From Notamacropus eugenii (Eukaryota > Chordata > Mammalia > Diprotodontia > Macropodidae), in assembly GCF_028372415.1 (NCBI RefSeq), contig NC_092878.1, positions 30,774,903 through 30,838,902 of the forward strand: a DNA stretch of 64,000 nt, written 5' to 3'. Under the pieces are notes generated by a model, which was given only the letters and a program-made list of their open reading frames with translations, made no database searches and had not been told where the DNA came from. The translations under genes were made by a program, and so were the position numbers. Shown here piece by piece: positions 11,105 through 21,962 of the stretch (position 1 is its first letter; each line of letters starts with the position of its first letter).

Positions 11105-11815
11105 CTATTAGAGACTAGGTGGACCCTATCTGCCATCATTGTAGGACTCTGGAGAGTGATTGCATCTGCTCCTCTTGGTTGCTTCAATTATCAGCCTTAT
11201 GCTGATGGTTTCTTAATGAAATTTATGTATCTAACCCTAATGCCTAAATTCCACTCTGACCCTGATAGCTGCCTGCTTGATGTCACCTAGCTTTCCTAAT
11301 GGCATCTCAAACTCGGGATTTCCAAAACAGAATTGATCATTTTGATCCTTGTTCTTGACCTGTTTCCAAACTTCTCTGTTTCTGTTGAGGACATTGTCAT
11401 TCCCCAAGTCACCCAGGTGTCATCTTAGACTTATTCTTGTCTTTCACCAATCTTATCAGTCACCAAACTTGTCAATATTCCCTCTACATCATCTCTCATA
11501 TCCTTCTCCTTCTCTTTACTCAAATAGCCACTACCTTAGTTCAGACCCTTAGCATCTCTTAGCTGGACTATTATATTAGCATCCTAACTGGTCCTAACAT
11601 TGATTTCATCCTCACCTCTCTTCAATTCATTCTTCACACAGCGGGAAAAACAATTTTCTGCAGACACAGGTACACCTTTCCCTCAATGCCAATTCTGCTC
11701 CAAAATCCTTGGTGACACTGCATTGACTATAAGATGAATTATAAACTCCTCATCCTAGCATTTAAAGCCCTTTAAAATCTTGAGTCAACCTACCTTTCCT
11801 GAATTATTTCATATC
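11105..11815 (+). mobile_element. L2 LINE ORF2/3' portion
   Basis: Long forward L2 match: agccttatgctgatggtttc, tggcatctcaaactcgggat, ttccaaaacagaattgatca, tttctgttgaggacattgtc, caagtcacccaggtgtcatc, tagctggactattat and tttaaagccctttaaaatc. No open frame survives. Confidence 0.85.
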
Positions 11816-11833
11816 ACCTACTTTTGTTACCAC

Positions 11834-12087
11834 TTAGGCAGCTAGATGGTGCAGTGGATAAAGTGCTAGAGCTGGAGTATGGAAGACCTGAATTCAAATG
11901 TGATCTTGCACATTTATTAGCTATGTGACTCTGAACAAGCCACTTAACTTCTGCCAGCCTCAGTTTCCTCAGCTGTAAAATGGATTTAACAATAGCACCT
12001 ACCTCCCAGGATTCTTGTAAGCTCAAATGAGCTGTTTATAAAGTACCTAGCACAGTGCCTGGCAAATATTAGATGTTTAATAAATGC
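11834..12087 (+). repeat. tRNA-headed SINE (MAR1/WALLSI type), forward
   Basis: The head gcagctagatggtgcagtgg is followed by gaagacctgaattcaaat, ctatgtgactctgaacaagc, cctcagtttcctcagctgta and an end at gtgcctggcaaatattag with an ataaatgc tail. Confidence 0.9.
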
Positions 12088-12151
12088 ATTTTTCCTTCTC
12101 TCCTTCCTTAATTGTCCTACTGTTCCCCTCAGTCAGCATTCCATGAGGACT

Positions 12152-12300
12152 TGTGTTCAAAACTGAACTCTGCTACTTACTACCTGTGTGACTTTGGGTG
12201 AGTCATTTAACTTTGAACTTCAATTTCCTCATCTGTAAAAGGAGGGAGTTGGACTAAATGGCCTCTTAAATTCTCTTCTAGCTCTAAATCCATGGATTTT
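12152..12300 (+). repeat. MIR-type SINE, forward
   Basis: ctacctgtgtgactttgggt, tttcctcatctgtaaaagga and gttggactaaatggcctctt in forward order. Confidence 0.75.
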
Positions 12301-12550
12301 ATGGTCCAATGCCTTGTGATTCCCAAGTCCAGAGCTCTTTCTACTATACTACAATGCTTCTTTAGCTTGGATGTGAGCTGTGTCTTGAGTATAGGTAGGA
12401 TTTGGAAAAAAGTGGTAGGAGAGAATTCAGAAAGGAAAGAGTATAATCAGGGCAATTAGCTAATTAAAATGGAGCATTTGTATTTGGGAGTGGTGGGAAA
12501 TAAATTTGGATTGGTAGGTTGGGATTAAATTATGGAAGATCTTTAAAAAG

Positions 12551-12732
12551 GATCATAGAAATATCTATTTGGAACTGTAATACATCTTGAAGTCATCTAG
12601 TCTGGATCCCCTAATTTTACAGATGAGGAAACTGCAGCCCAGAGATGTGAAGTGACTTGCCCAAGGTTACCCACTTAACAAATGACAGAGGTTGAATTTG
12701 AAACCAGGGATTCTGACTCCAAATCCAGTATT
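12551..12732 (-). repeat. MIR3-type SINE with CR1/L3-like tail, reverse
   Basis: catagaaatat..gaagtcatctagtctggatc is followed by tttacagatgaggaaactgc, aagtgacttgcccaaggtta and tctgactccaaatccagta. Confidence 0.8.
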
Positions 12733-12869
12733 CAAGGAATTTAGACTTGATGTGAAAGAAAAACAAAGAAACATTGTAGGCTCTTGAAGAAGAGACTGAT
12801 ATAATACAAGTGCTCTTTATTAAGATCAGTCTGGCAGCTAATGTCAGCTAGGAGGCAATTTTAAAATCA

Positions 12870-13200
12870 TAGACAAACCACAGAATCTCAGTTGGAAGAG
12901 ACCTCATAAGTCATCTACTATGACACATTTAGTCTTGTGTCCAAGAGCCTACTCTATAGCACTCCCAATATGCGAATTTCAAAGCTTCACTTGAAGATGT
13001 CTCTTGACCAAGAACATACAATCTTCCAAGGACATTTCTTCTATTTGTGGACAGCTCTGATTATTAAGAAGTATTCTTTTATATGCAGTCAAAATCTGTC
13101 TCGATAATTCTAAACTTTGCTACCTAAGTTCAAGCAGAAAAAGTTTATTTCCTTTTTTTATGATAGTCCAAGTTCTTGAAGACAGTGATTATGTCTTTCT
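12870..13200 (-). mobile_element. CR1/L3-clade LINE 3' fragment, reverse, old
   Basis: ccacagaatctcagttggaa, gacctcataagtcatctact, then gtggacagctctgattatta and aagtattcttttatatgcag match the CR1/L3 3' UTR order. Heavily diverged. Confidence 0.65.
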
Positions 13201-14515
13201 TGGTGTATCAATTGATACAAGAATTTTTTTTGTAATTAAAAAATTTTTTTGCGATATTTTACTATAATTTCTCCTATCTGCGCATATGCTCAAAGAACTC
13301 ACAATCTAATGGGAAGCTCCACCGTCAGTGTGAGGCAGAACCTGTTTTACACATCTGAATATTGAAGCTCAAAGGTGAAATGATCATCTCCCCAATCTGC
13401 TATAGTAGTGGTGGTCCTACGCCATCTTTAATCCTTCCCTTTCTTCCAGGATAGCTTCAGAAAAGCCCTATGCCATCATAGGTATACAATGAGCAGGGTT
13501 TAAGGTGATGGCAATGGAAATAGAGATAAGGGGAGGAAAGGAAAGACATTGACAAAGGAATTAACAAGACAGAAAATGAAAAAGAAAATTGAATAAAGGA
13601 GATGGAGGGTGGGGAAGAAGAATTGGTAGCTTAAGAAAAAAATAGGTCTTCACTTGGCACTGGGGAGTATATAAGGGAGATATGAGAGGGATAAAAAAAG
13701 ATTACTTAGCAGAACCAAGGGCTGGATCAAAGTGGAAGTCGTTTCTTTACTCTTTAAAGGTTTGGTTTCACTTAGTTTTACATTTTCTGTGTGGTCCAGG
13801 AATAGGAGTAGAAAAGAACAGAGGCTGGGGATGGAAAAGATTAGGCAATGGCCCATTGAGTTTGGAGGAAGGAGTCCAAGTGCTTTAGAGGGCAATACTG
13901 AAGTAGTTGACCTTGGGAAGTTGAGAGCGAATCTAGAACAGTTAGAAGGGAACCAATGATCTGGGTGGGAGCAGGAAGTACTAAGTCAAGGCAGAGAATA
14001 AGTTTAGTGGGTGTAGGGAAGTAGGAGAGATGGAAGACATCATCTTTCCTTCTTTCTAGATTTGGCTCATCTTTTTCAGAAAGCCTTTCTAGATTATCTT
14101 CAGTCATTCTAATAACCACCCAGCCTGTAGTTCACATCCTTGAATAATTAGCACATATGTGTAGTATATCTGTTTCTGTCACTTGTTTTCTATGTATGTA
14201 TCAGAGCCAAAGACTAGAACTTGGATTCCCTATAAGAGGGAAGAACTATTAGTAAATCCACTACTTTAGGTCATGTTTAGAAGTTTCTTATCAACTGTGA
14301 TCATTTGTTTAAACTTAGCTTTCCTTAGTTTATTGCCTTATTAGTAACTGGTAGGTACTAAGAGTTAATTTGCTTGAAATTCACAAGTATGTGTGATGTT
14401 TTTTTTAGTAGGGTCCCACCATCTCCAGTCAGTATTTTCACAGATTTAGAGTTCTCAAGAAAGCATAATTTCTTGTTTCTTGTGCAGTCCTACTAAGGAC
14501 AATGATATAAATGTA
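13201..14515. other. Intronic sequence, possible L2 debris
   Basis: G/A-rich sequence near 13500-14060 (atggcaatggaaatagagat; tcaaggcagagaataagttt) resembles reverse L2 or internal L2 sequence but is too diverged for a firm call. The overlapping open stretches on both strands at 13650-14119 look like by-products of this composition. Confidence 0.35.
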
Positions 14516-14518
14516 TAT

Positions 14519-14684
14519 TACATATACATACACACATACACACACACACACACACGTATATATACACAACACACACTACACATACATTAATTGACTTGCT
14601 TATGTCTCAGAGGTATGATTGAAACCTACATATCTACATATTCTCATTATCTCTCTCTCTCTGTCTCTTTCTCTCTCTCTCTTT

Positions 14685-14738
<54 letters not shown>
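14519..14738. repeat. CA and CT microsatellites
   Basis: CA/TA runs at about 14519-14576, CT run at about 14649-14683 and an uninterrupted CA run at about 14686-14738. Confidence 0.95.
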
Positions 14739-14739
<1 letters not shown>

Positions 14740-14914
14740 ATTAACATATCAATCAATCAGTGAGCTCGGCAACTCTCTCAGACAGCTGTGTTAGAGATGA
14801 GTTAAATCAGTGGAAGGAGTTTCCACACTGATACTTCTTCATACCAATTGAAATCATAAGTCCAATATGTACATTGTGATTATTTCTATAATAACTTACT
14901 ATTTTTAGTTCTTT

Positions 14915-15148
14915 ATTAAAGATTATTATTTATATAGTTGTTTAGAATGTGCAAAACACTGCATATATTATGTCATTTGAGTCACATGACAACCCTCTGA
15001 AAGTATGGCAGGCATTAAAACAGATTAGGAGACCAAATTTCAGAGAAATTAAGTGCTTTGCCAATAGTCAATGCCCAATCAGTAAGTGTAAAATCAGGAC
15101 TGGAACTTAGGTCTTTGCTTGCTTTTAAGTCCACTACTCTCCACTGAA
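14915..15148 (-). repeat. MIR-type SINE, reverse, old
   Basis: attatgtcatttgagtcaca, gagaaattaagtgctttgcc and ctttaagtccactactctcc-type blocks in reverse MIR order. Confidence 0.65.
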
Positions 15149-15159
15149 TCTCTAAGTTA

Positions 15160-15290
15160 AACATGAATGTCTGTCTTGTCCCTTCCATTAGATTAAAGGC
15201 ACAGACTATTCATTCTCCTTTGTAGTTTTCCACAGTGTTCAATATATAGTAGGCATCCAGTAAATATTGACCAAAGAACTTTAAAACCTG
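15160..15290 (+). mobile_element. L2 LINE 3' end fragment
   Basis: ttagattaaaggcacagact, ccacagtgttcaatatatag and taggcatccagtaaatattg. Confidence 0.7.
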
Positions 15291-16377
15291 AATGCATTCC
15301 TATGTCTTTTCATTACTTGTGCTTCACTAATATCTCCTGGGAGGTGGTCATGCCTACAAGAGGGAAGAGTTGTTTTGCAAGAAATGAACACCCAATACAC
15401 TCTGATGCTAAGTAACTTACACCTGAACTCAATGACTGGTCCCTGCAAATTTCACTCTTCTTCCCCTCTGTATCCTTGAACTTCAATGTTACTCTCTCAG
15501 GAAAAAAGTTTCTGACCTAGGAAGACAAGTGTTTCCCCTTTCTAAGCATGCATCAGTATTCTTGATCAGCACCTTGGATGACTCTAGAACATTTTCAGTA
15601 AACAAAGCAAACTCAACTGGGTGAACACAATAGATGAGTTGGATAGGGACAGTCTCCTTTGTGTGGTGCTGCAAACATAAGTTACCAATAAAGTCACTGC
15701 ACTGTCTTTGGTTTAACTTCTCCAAATGGCCATTACTCCCTTACCTACAGCTATGTTTAGTTATTTCTGAGTTCATGGAATGGCTGGGTGACTTCCCCCC
15801 AAACCTAGTCTCTCAACCCCTAGTCTCTCAATTTATACAGTCAGTATTTAAAACTACCAGGATTTAGTTGCTCCCAACCTAAGACTTTCGTGCCATTGTA
15901 CCTAACTCTTGGTAATGGACATACCCTTGCCATGACCCTGTCTGCACTTGGTTTCTCCACACTGTGTACAATTCCATTTGATAAATCTAGCAGATCATTA
16001 ATCCTGGGAAAGTAGCTCTTTGCAAGGTGGTACCAAGCTTGAGATTGAATCACTCATCCCTCAGTTGATCATGTTTGATCAAGTCAAGACCGAATGATCA
16101 TTTGTGATGATGTTGAAGGTTTAACATTTCAGTTTAGAATTTAACTAAATGCCTTTTGACAGCAGTGCTCTGAACTGTTAGAGGAAGGTGTTCCTAAGGA
16201 AAATCTTCCAGAACTAGAAGGCTCACTTACTGAAAAATACATTATAAGGCAGCTAAGAGAGTGACTGCAAGACACCATGATGTCCTGTGGTATTTGCTCT
16301 CAGTGGAAATAAACTTACTGCCTTTTGCCTGTTCCAGCATCCCATAATTACATGGCTGATGGAGATTCCCTCTCGTA
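15291..16377. other. Intronic sequence with no recognisable feature
   Basis: About 1.1 kb of SCG5 intron, apparently unique, with short unconvincing open stretches only. Confidence 0.5.
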
Positions 16378-16565
16378 GAGGGGTTTGAAATCTGAGAATC
16401 CCTGAATTTTAAAAATAGTTTGGATAACTGTGTTTCAGTATAATCACTTTCCTTTTTTAACCCTATGTGTCTCTTGCATTTAAGACATTCTTCTGAGAAA
16501 GTTTCACCAGAATGACAAAGGAATCCATGACATAAACAAATTAAGAACTTGGTTTAGAACCCCTG
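16378..16565 (-). mobile_element. Nonautonomous hAT (Charlie-like) element
   Basis: Ends gaggggttt...gaacccctg and contains tttaaaaatagtttggataa, ctgtgtttcagtataat, attcttctgagaaagtttca and ccatgacataaacaaattaa. This internal layout is shared with the elements at 43729 and 56287. Imperfect 8-bp flanks (ctctcgta / ctctagtt, 6 of 8) fit a hAT target duplication. Confidence 0.7.
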
Positions 16566-16967
16566 CTCTAGTTAAGTATCCCCTAAAGTGGGTTCTTTGT
16601 CATCTGTGCACATTCACCTCTGCTGAAGCACACTAGATGTCTAAGCTCTTCAGTGATGGATAGGAAGCCTCTGTTAGAGTCTGGAACCTGCCACCTCCAT
16701 TGAAAGCAGCCTGGCTTAACCTGAGGGACTTTGGCTCCTGGAGAGGTGGATTGTTTATTAGCTTTCATTTTCTCTTGTCTGTCTGTTCAATCTATCTCTG
16801 ACCGTTCCATTGCCTACAAAACACTCAAAGTAAGGGTTGCCTAGGTCCACCTTAGTTTCTCTTGAAGCTTAGAATGGAAGCAGAGCCTGAACATATCCTG
16901 ATGACCTGGGATGAATGAGAGAGTGATATTTGGGAAAGAACTAACAGGCAAAGTGAATTATAGAAGA

Positions 16968-17105
16968 TCAGAATGGTAGGACCATAGCTGTTGAGTTTGG
17001 AGGGACATCAGAGGTTATCTGATCCTACTCCCTTACCTTACAGATAAGAAAACCAAGGTTAAATGACTTGCCCAAGGTCACAAGTGTCAAAGCAGGGACT
17101 GTCGT
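16968..17105 (-). repeat. MIR3-type SINE, reverse
   Basis: gttgagtttggagggacatc, agaggttatctgatcctact, cagataagaaaaccaaggtt and tgacttgcccaaggtcacaa. Confidence 0.75.
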
Positions 17106-18860
17106 TTTTGGTAATAAAAATTTCATGGAACAAGGTAGTTTCAGGAAATGCTGCTGAAGAGAAAAACCAAAATATGTTTTACTTTATCATATTCTATGAT
17201 ATTAGAGTTTAGTTAAGCCCTATTCCACTCCATCCAATCCCTTTCTGTTCTAATAAATCTTTTCCTGCTCCATTTCATTTCATTCCATTCCTTCCATCCC
17301 ATGCCATTTATTCAGCAAATTTGATTGGTACCCCATCTTGCTGTATCAGCTATCAAGTTGGTTCCACACCCACTCATGATCAATGAATTTAATATTGTGC
17401 CACAGACCAAACAAGTCCCACTCTGCTTTGAGTAATGAGGAATAAAAGTGCTCATGTTGAGGTGGCATTCTGCCTGGTGGTGTTAACACTAGTGCCACTC
17501 TGGGAATTGGGAATAACATACATCCATGGAAAAGATAACCTTCAGGCAGCAAAAGTAAAGACCCAGAGTGTGATCGACTTTTTCCTAGATGGAACAACCT
17601 ACATGTCTGCCTTTTCTCTCTTCAAGTATTAAATTGAGCTGTTCCCCAAGAAAGCCGACAAGTGTGATTGCAGCCAGAAACGTCCCTCTTTGGCAGATGG
17701 AGGGGCTCTTTGACTTTCCTTCCCTGGCACAGCCTTCATGCATAGTTGAGGTTGGGCAAGAGATATGGATTGTGAATCAGGGAGATTTTAATGAACATGA
17801 AAAATACAAAGCTCATTCTTGGCACTTGTCATTTTTGTCTCCACATCTATGATTTTCTAAAAAAAAATTGTTGTACTCAAACAACTCAAAAGGAAGAAGT
17901 TGGTACTTCATCAAAACTTTATGCTGCACTTCCTTTATCACAGTTAAGGAAGCTTATTTAGAGTAAGATCAATCACCTCATTTATACTTGATTTTCCCTT
18001 CATTAAAAAACCAAACTAACCCAAACAACAACCAGCACAAACACCCCCATTCTCCTTCTCCCGTCCCACTCACAGGTTAAGTTTTCTGTCTTCTATAATC
18101 ATAATCGAGAGAAAAATCTGTTGAGCATGTGTCCTATATTCTTGAGCTTAGTTGACTCCACTGTGTGTTTGAAATATAGCAGTATGTGGAAACACTTATA
18201 CAAACTGTGGTAACAGAGCTTTTTTCCTCTCAACATAGCTTTCCTTTCTGCCAAGAAGTTTTTTTTTGGCAGTTTTTAAAAGGTTCACTCTATTAAAAAT
18301 GTTATGGACCAAATGGTTTTCTTAGCATCTTTACTGGGGGCACTAACTTAAAACTACAGATGGATTGGTTGCAGAAGCCATGATGTTGAATTTATTTACT
18401 TGGAGAATTGTTACAAATAATCAAACACTACACCCCTGGAGCATTTAGTTTATGCAGTTTGTTAAAAGGGAGTGAGATACCATTCTCCTCCTCTCCCCCT
18501 CCTTGCCCCCTCGATGGCTGGTTTCTACCATAGCCATTTCATGGGGCAGTACTAGATCTGTGCTAGATTGGTTTCTAGTGCTTGTATTTTAAAATGTATT
18601 TTCCTCTTTATGTGATTGTTGATGACACTAGTGGGCCCCTGGGCACTCCAAAGGACTTTATTAAAAGCTGAAAAACCACTAACTTTTCTCTTGTGGTTTA
18701 TCTTTCTGACACGACATTCTTTTCATCTAGTTCTGTTTCCAAAATATGTGTATGCAAATGTCCACAGGAAACACAGAGTATTGCTTTTAAAATAGACATT
18801 CACCAAATTTGATCCATACTGCTACATTTGTTTCTTCTCTCCTCCCTTCCCCCTCTCTAG
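17106..18860. other. Repeat-poor intronic block before the furin-site exon
   Basis: About 1.75 kb with no recognisable interspersed repeat in a window where repeats otherwise occur every few hundred bases. Only short open stretches are present. A candidate for conserved noncoding sequence, not shown to be functional. Confidence 0.4.
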
Positions 18861-18914
18861 AACAAGAAGCTTCTTTTCGAAAAGATGAAAGGTGGACAGA
18901 GACAGAGAAGGAGG
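18861..18914 (+). CDS. SCG5: SCG5 (7B2) coding exon with furin site
   Basis: This 54-bp exon (18 codons, phase 0 at both ends) lies between ctctctag and gtaact and encodes NKKLLFEKMKGGQRQRRR. In human the same block is NKKLLYEKMKGG followed by a pentabasic run. Furin cuts there in the trans-Golgi to separate the 21-kDa chaperone domain from the C-terminal inhibitory peptide. Here the basic run is R-Q-R-R-R, which still fits R-X-K/R-R, so cleavage should be retained. The Tyr to Phe and basic-run changes are substitutions relative to human as remembered. Confidence 0.94.
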
Positions 18915-19149
18915 GTAACTTACAGTCTTGACTATTTTTCTATGTTATGTTATCTGAAGAGGGTTGTTGACAAATGCTGAGACCTCAGGTTGTTCTGAAG
19001 CAACTTTAGAGTCTCATCATAAGCATTTATGAAAAATTAGGAGAGTGGTCCAGCATAAAGAGGGACCTTGCTTTGAAACTACATCCCCAGCTCTCTGATA
19101 GGCTGCTGAGACTTTGGACTACAGTATTAAAAACTCATAGCTACTATAG

Positions 19150-19405
19150 TTTCAATTCTTTGAAAACTCATTAAGTGCTTACTCTGTTCCTAATTTTGTG
19201 CTAGGTACTGTGGGAGATCCCAGAGAAGCCACTAAAATGAGCTCTGCCCACAAACCTTTGATAGGGCCCAACTATTTGTTTTTCTGTATGTCTCCATGTA
19301 CTAAGCTTGCATGCAGCCTGGTTGAGGAGACAGCTTACATATATGAAACACTTACTAAGTGATACAATAAAGTCAAGGGCTAAATTCCATGGTTCAAACA
19401 ATAAT
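19150..19405 (-). mobile_element. Possible L2 LINE fragment, reverse
   Basis: actcattaagtgcttactct, gttcctaattttgtgctagg and tactgtgggagatccc resemble the reverse L2 tail (tattaagcacctactatgtg...). Moderate support. Confidence 0.5.
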
Positions 19406-21300
19406 TTATAGAAGCATTTTGTTAGAGAAGCTAAATTCAGCCATTTCCTCATACAGTTTGCCTAGACATATTCTTGTCCTTTTCCTGGCCAGATTATGCC
19501 AAATTTTCTAACTTAGCTATGTTCGTTTGCCACATGTCACATGTATCTGTTTGGAGATTTCAACACTATCTCCTCACCCTAGTCATCCAACACGGACTCA
19601 ACTGTTTACGGTGTTCTTTGACTATTACGACATTTTCTTGAAGGGAACTGAATGGACTTGAGCTTTTATTGAATTGTTTTTAAGCACTGATGCTCACAAG
19701 TTGAACATATGAAGCCTTGCTATCCCACCAACACTCCACCCTTAGAGTTTACAGTTTTATCTCTTACTCCTTCCAATCTGATGAAAATATGGCTGTTACC
19801 AAGTCAACACCTATTTTGTGTTGAATTTTAAAAAAAAACAAACCAAGGACAACAGCACAAGCTTTTCACATGAAGACTGTTAACACAGAAAAAACAAAAA
19901 CAAATAGTTTGGCCCTATCAGAGATTAGGGAATTAGACGATAATAGTTGCAAATTGTTCTGAATAATATTCTCCAATCTATTTCCTTACTGCTGATGAGT
20001 TTTCCTTTTTCTGGCCTTAGAGTTATATAGGCTGTCCAGAAACATCATTTATCCCTATAGCTCCATGTCACAAAGCTCCAAGCTTCTGCCTCAGTCTGAG
20101 AAAGAACAGATATACCCAAAGCAGGATTTATAAGAGAGACTCATAAGGTATCGAAAGGATAGAAAAATACCTTATTTGGCAGAGTTAAATTACCCGGTTT
20201 AGGAGTCTTTGCCACTTGAGAATTGCCATTTGCAATCTTATAGTTGGAGGAGGAAAAGGGCCTGAGGGAGTAGTGACCGTGGAGGAACATGCAGAGTTCT
20301 AGGTCCCTACATCCTTATAAGTATGCTAGTAAATGGCCATTATATGGAGATTGACCAAGAAGTAGCCCATGATTTCCATTTCCTCTATTCTTCAAGGTGC
20401 ATAAATAACATCTGCAGTAAATTCAGCAAAGAGCCTTAGTTTTTGTCCACTCCCTATTCCACCATCCCTCTGTCCTTCCTTAGGGAATGTCAGTGGGTAA
20501 CTACTTAGGTCTTATCCTTAGGGAACCTAGATACCAAAATTTTGGAACTTTGGCCAGGCTTTATATTTTAGCCTCAACTTCCTTCACATGGAAAAGGCCT
20601 AGAATTTATGTCCAGGAATGTCAATGTGACCCAGTGGTATCAAGTACTGTCTGTTCTCCTGGAGCATACAAAGATCATGTCCTCAAGCCAGAAGTATTGG
20701 GTCTCAATCCTCTTGAGTAACAGAAGTTGCCTTCCCTATAATCAGTATTCAGATGGACTTCACAGTTTGATTGAGAGACCTTAACCATCTCATTAAGTTC
20801 ATGATTCAGAAAGAAGAAATTCTGGACTAGTTTAAAAGCAACACTTCTCCCAAAGAAGCTTAGCATAGGTTGTGGCTTTCCAGACAAAAAAAAAAATCAA
20901 GAGCAGAGATCCAATTCTTATTTTTGTTCCAGACAAAAGAAAGACAAAGAAAAGAAAATGAAGACCTGAGTGCTAGATCTGGCTCCATTAACTATATAAA
21001 CCGCATGATCTAGGCTGAATCAAACTTCCCTGTGTCTCAATCCTTTTAATTGTGAATTGGGTTAAATTCTTGTCCCACCTTACTTCTTGGCTCAGTGACA
21101 ATATGATATGAAAGTGCCTTTATTTCTTTAGAAGAAAGGTGCTAGATAATAAACAGAATTATGGACTGATTGTTCTTCTAAGTTAGAACAGACTATTAAG
21201 GATTATCCATCAATTGCCTGTCTATCCCCAAATTTAAAATTTATATTTTTGAATTTCAGTGCTTTTGTGTTTTCAAAGAATTATAGTGACCAATTATGGT
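19406..21300. other. Intronic sequence with no recognisable feature
   Basis: About 1.9 kb, apparently unique. Open stretches up to 77 codons (near 20487) have no recognised similarity. Confidence 0.5.
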
Positions 21301-21302
21301 TT

Positions 21303-21572
21303 CCAGAGAGTAAGAGTGAGGCAAATTTAAACCCTGCCTCAGGTACTTAGTAGCTATGGGACCCTGGGAAAGTCACTTAATCAGTGTCAGCCAAAGTTCT
21401 CGGCACATAATAGGTGCTTGATAAATGCATGTTGCCTCACCTCAGTTTCCTTGCTTGTAAAATAGGGATAGCAAATAGTTCCTACCTCACAGGGTTCTTG
21501 TGAGATTGAAATGAGATAAGATATACAGCACTTTGCAACCTCAAAGTGCTACATAAATGCTAGTTACTTTTA
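21303..21572 (+). repeat. MIR/MAR-type SINE, forward, with internal extra segment
   Basis: gctatgggaccctgggaaag and cctcagtttccttgcttgta are normally adjacent but are separated by about 65 bp containing an L2/SINE tail-like string (ggcacataataggtgcttga). The end is gcactttgcaacctcaaagt and gctacataaatgctag. Confidence 0.75.
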
Positions 21573-21732
21573 GTATTTTTTTTTTCACATCTCTTCTTTC
21601 ATGCTAACCCTGTGAGTCTTGGAGGGAAACAAGCTATTATTCTCATTTTACAGGTAAAAAAGTTGAATCCCAGGGAGACTGAGCAGCTCTTACAGAGGCA
21701 TATCTGAGAGAGTGGCAGTGCTCACACATCAT

Positions 21733-21962
21733 AAAAATAATAAAAAAGTTGACATTTATAGAGCACTCCTAGGTTTTACCAAGTGCTTTCCCTACATTAT
21801 CTTATGTGAGCCTCATAGCAGACCTGTGAAGGAGATGTTATTATTATCCCCATTATATAGATGAGGAAAGTGAGAGATTAAGTCACTTGCTTGTGGTCAC
21901 ATAGCTGGTGAATCCTGCTCTTCCCCATTTCGAATCCTCTGTGTGCTACTACCCGTTGTGGT
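21733..21962 (-). repeat. MIR-type SINE, reverse
   Basis: tgacatttatagagcactcc, aagtgctttccctacattat, tattatccccattatataga and gtggtcacatagctggtgaa. Confidence 0.85.

Noticed and set aside
11834-12087. tRNA-like head sequences as possible tRNA genes
   Set aside because: They are SINE heads followed by SINE bodies and tails here and at the other listed copies; no intact cloverleaf-bearing gene seen.
13650-14119. Overlapping open stretches on both strands, up to 92 codons
   Set aside because: Mutual shadows in purine-rich, possibly L2-derived DNA; no domain or start context.
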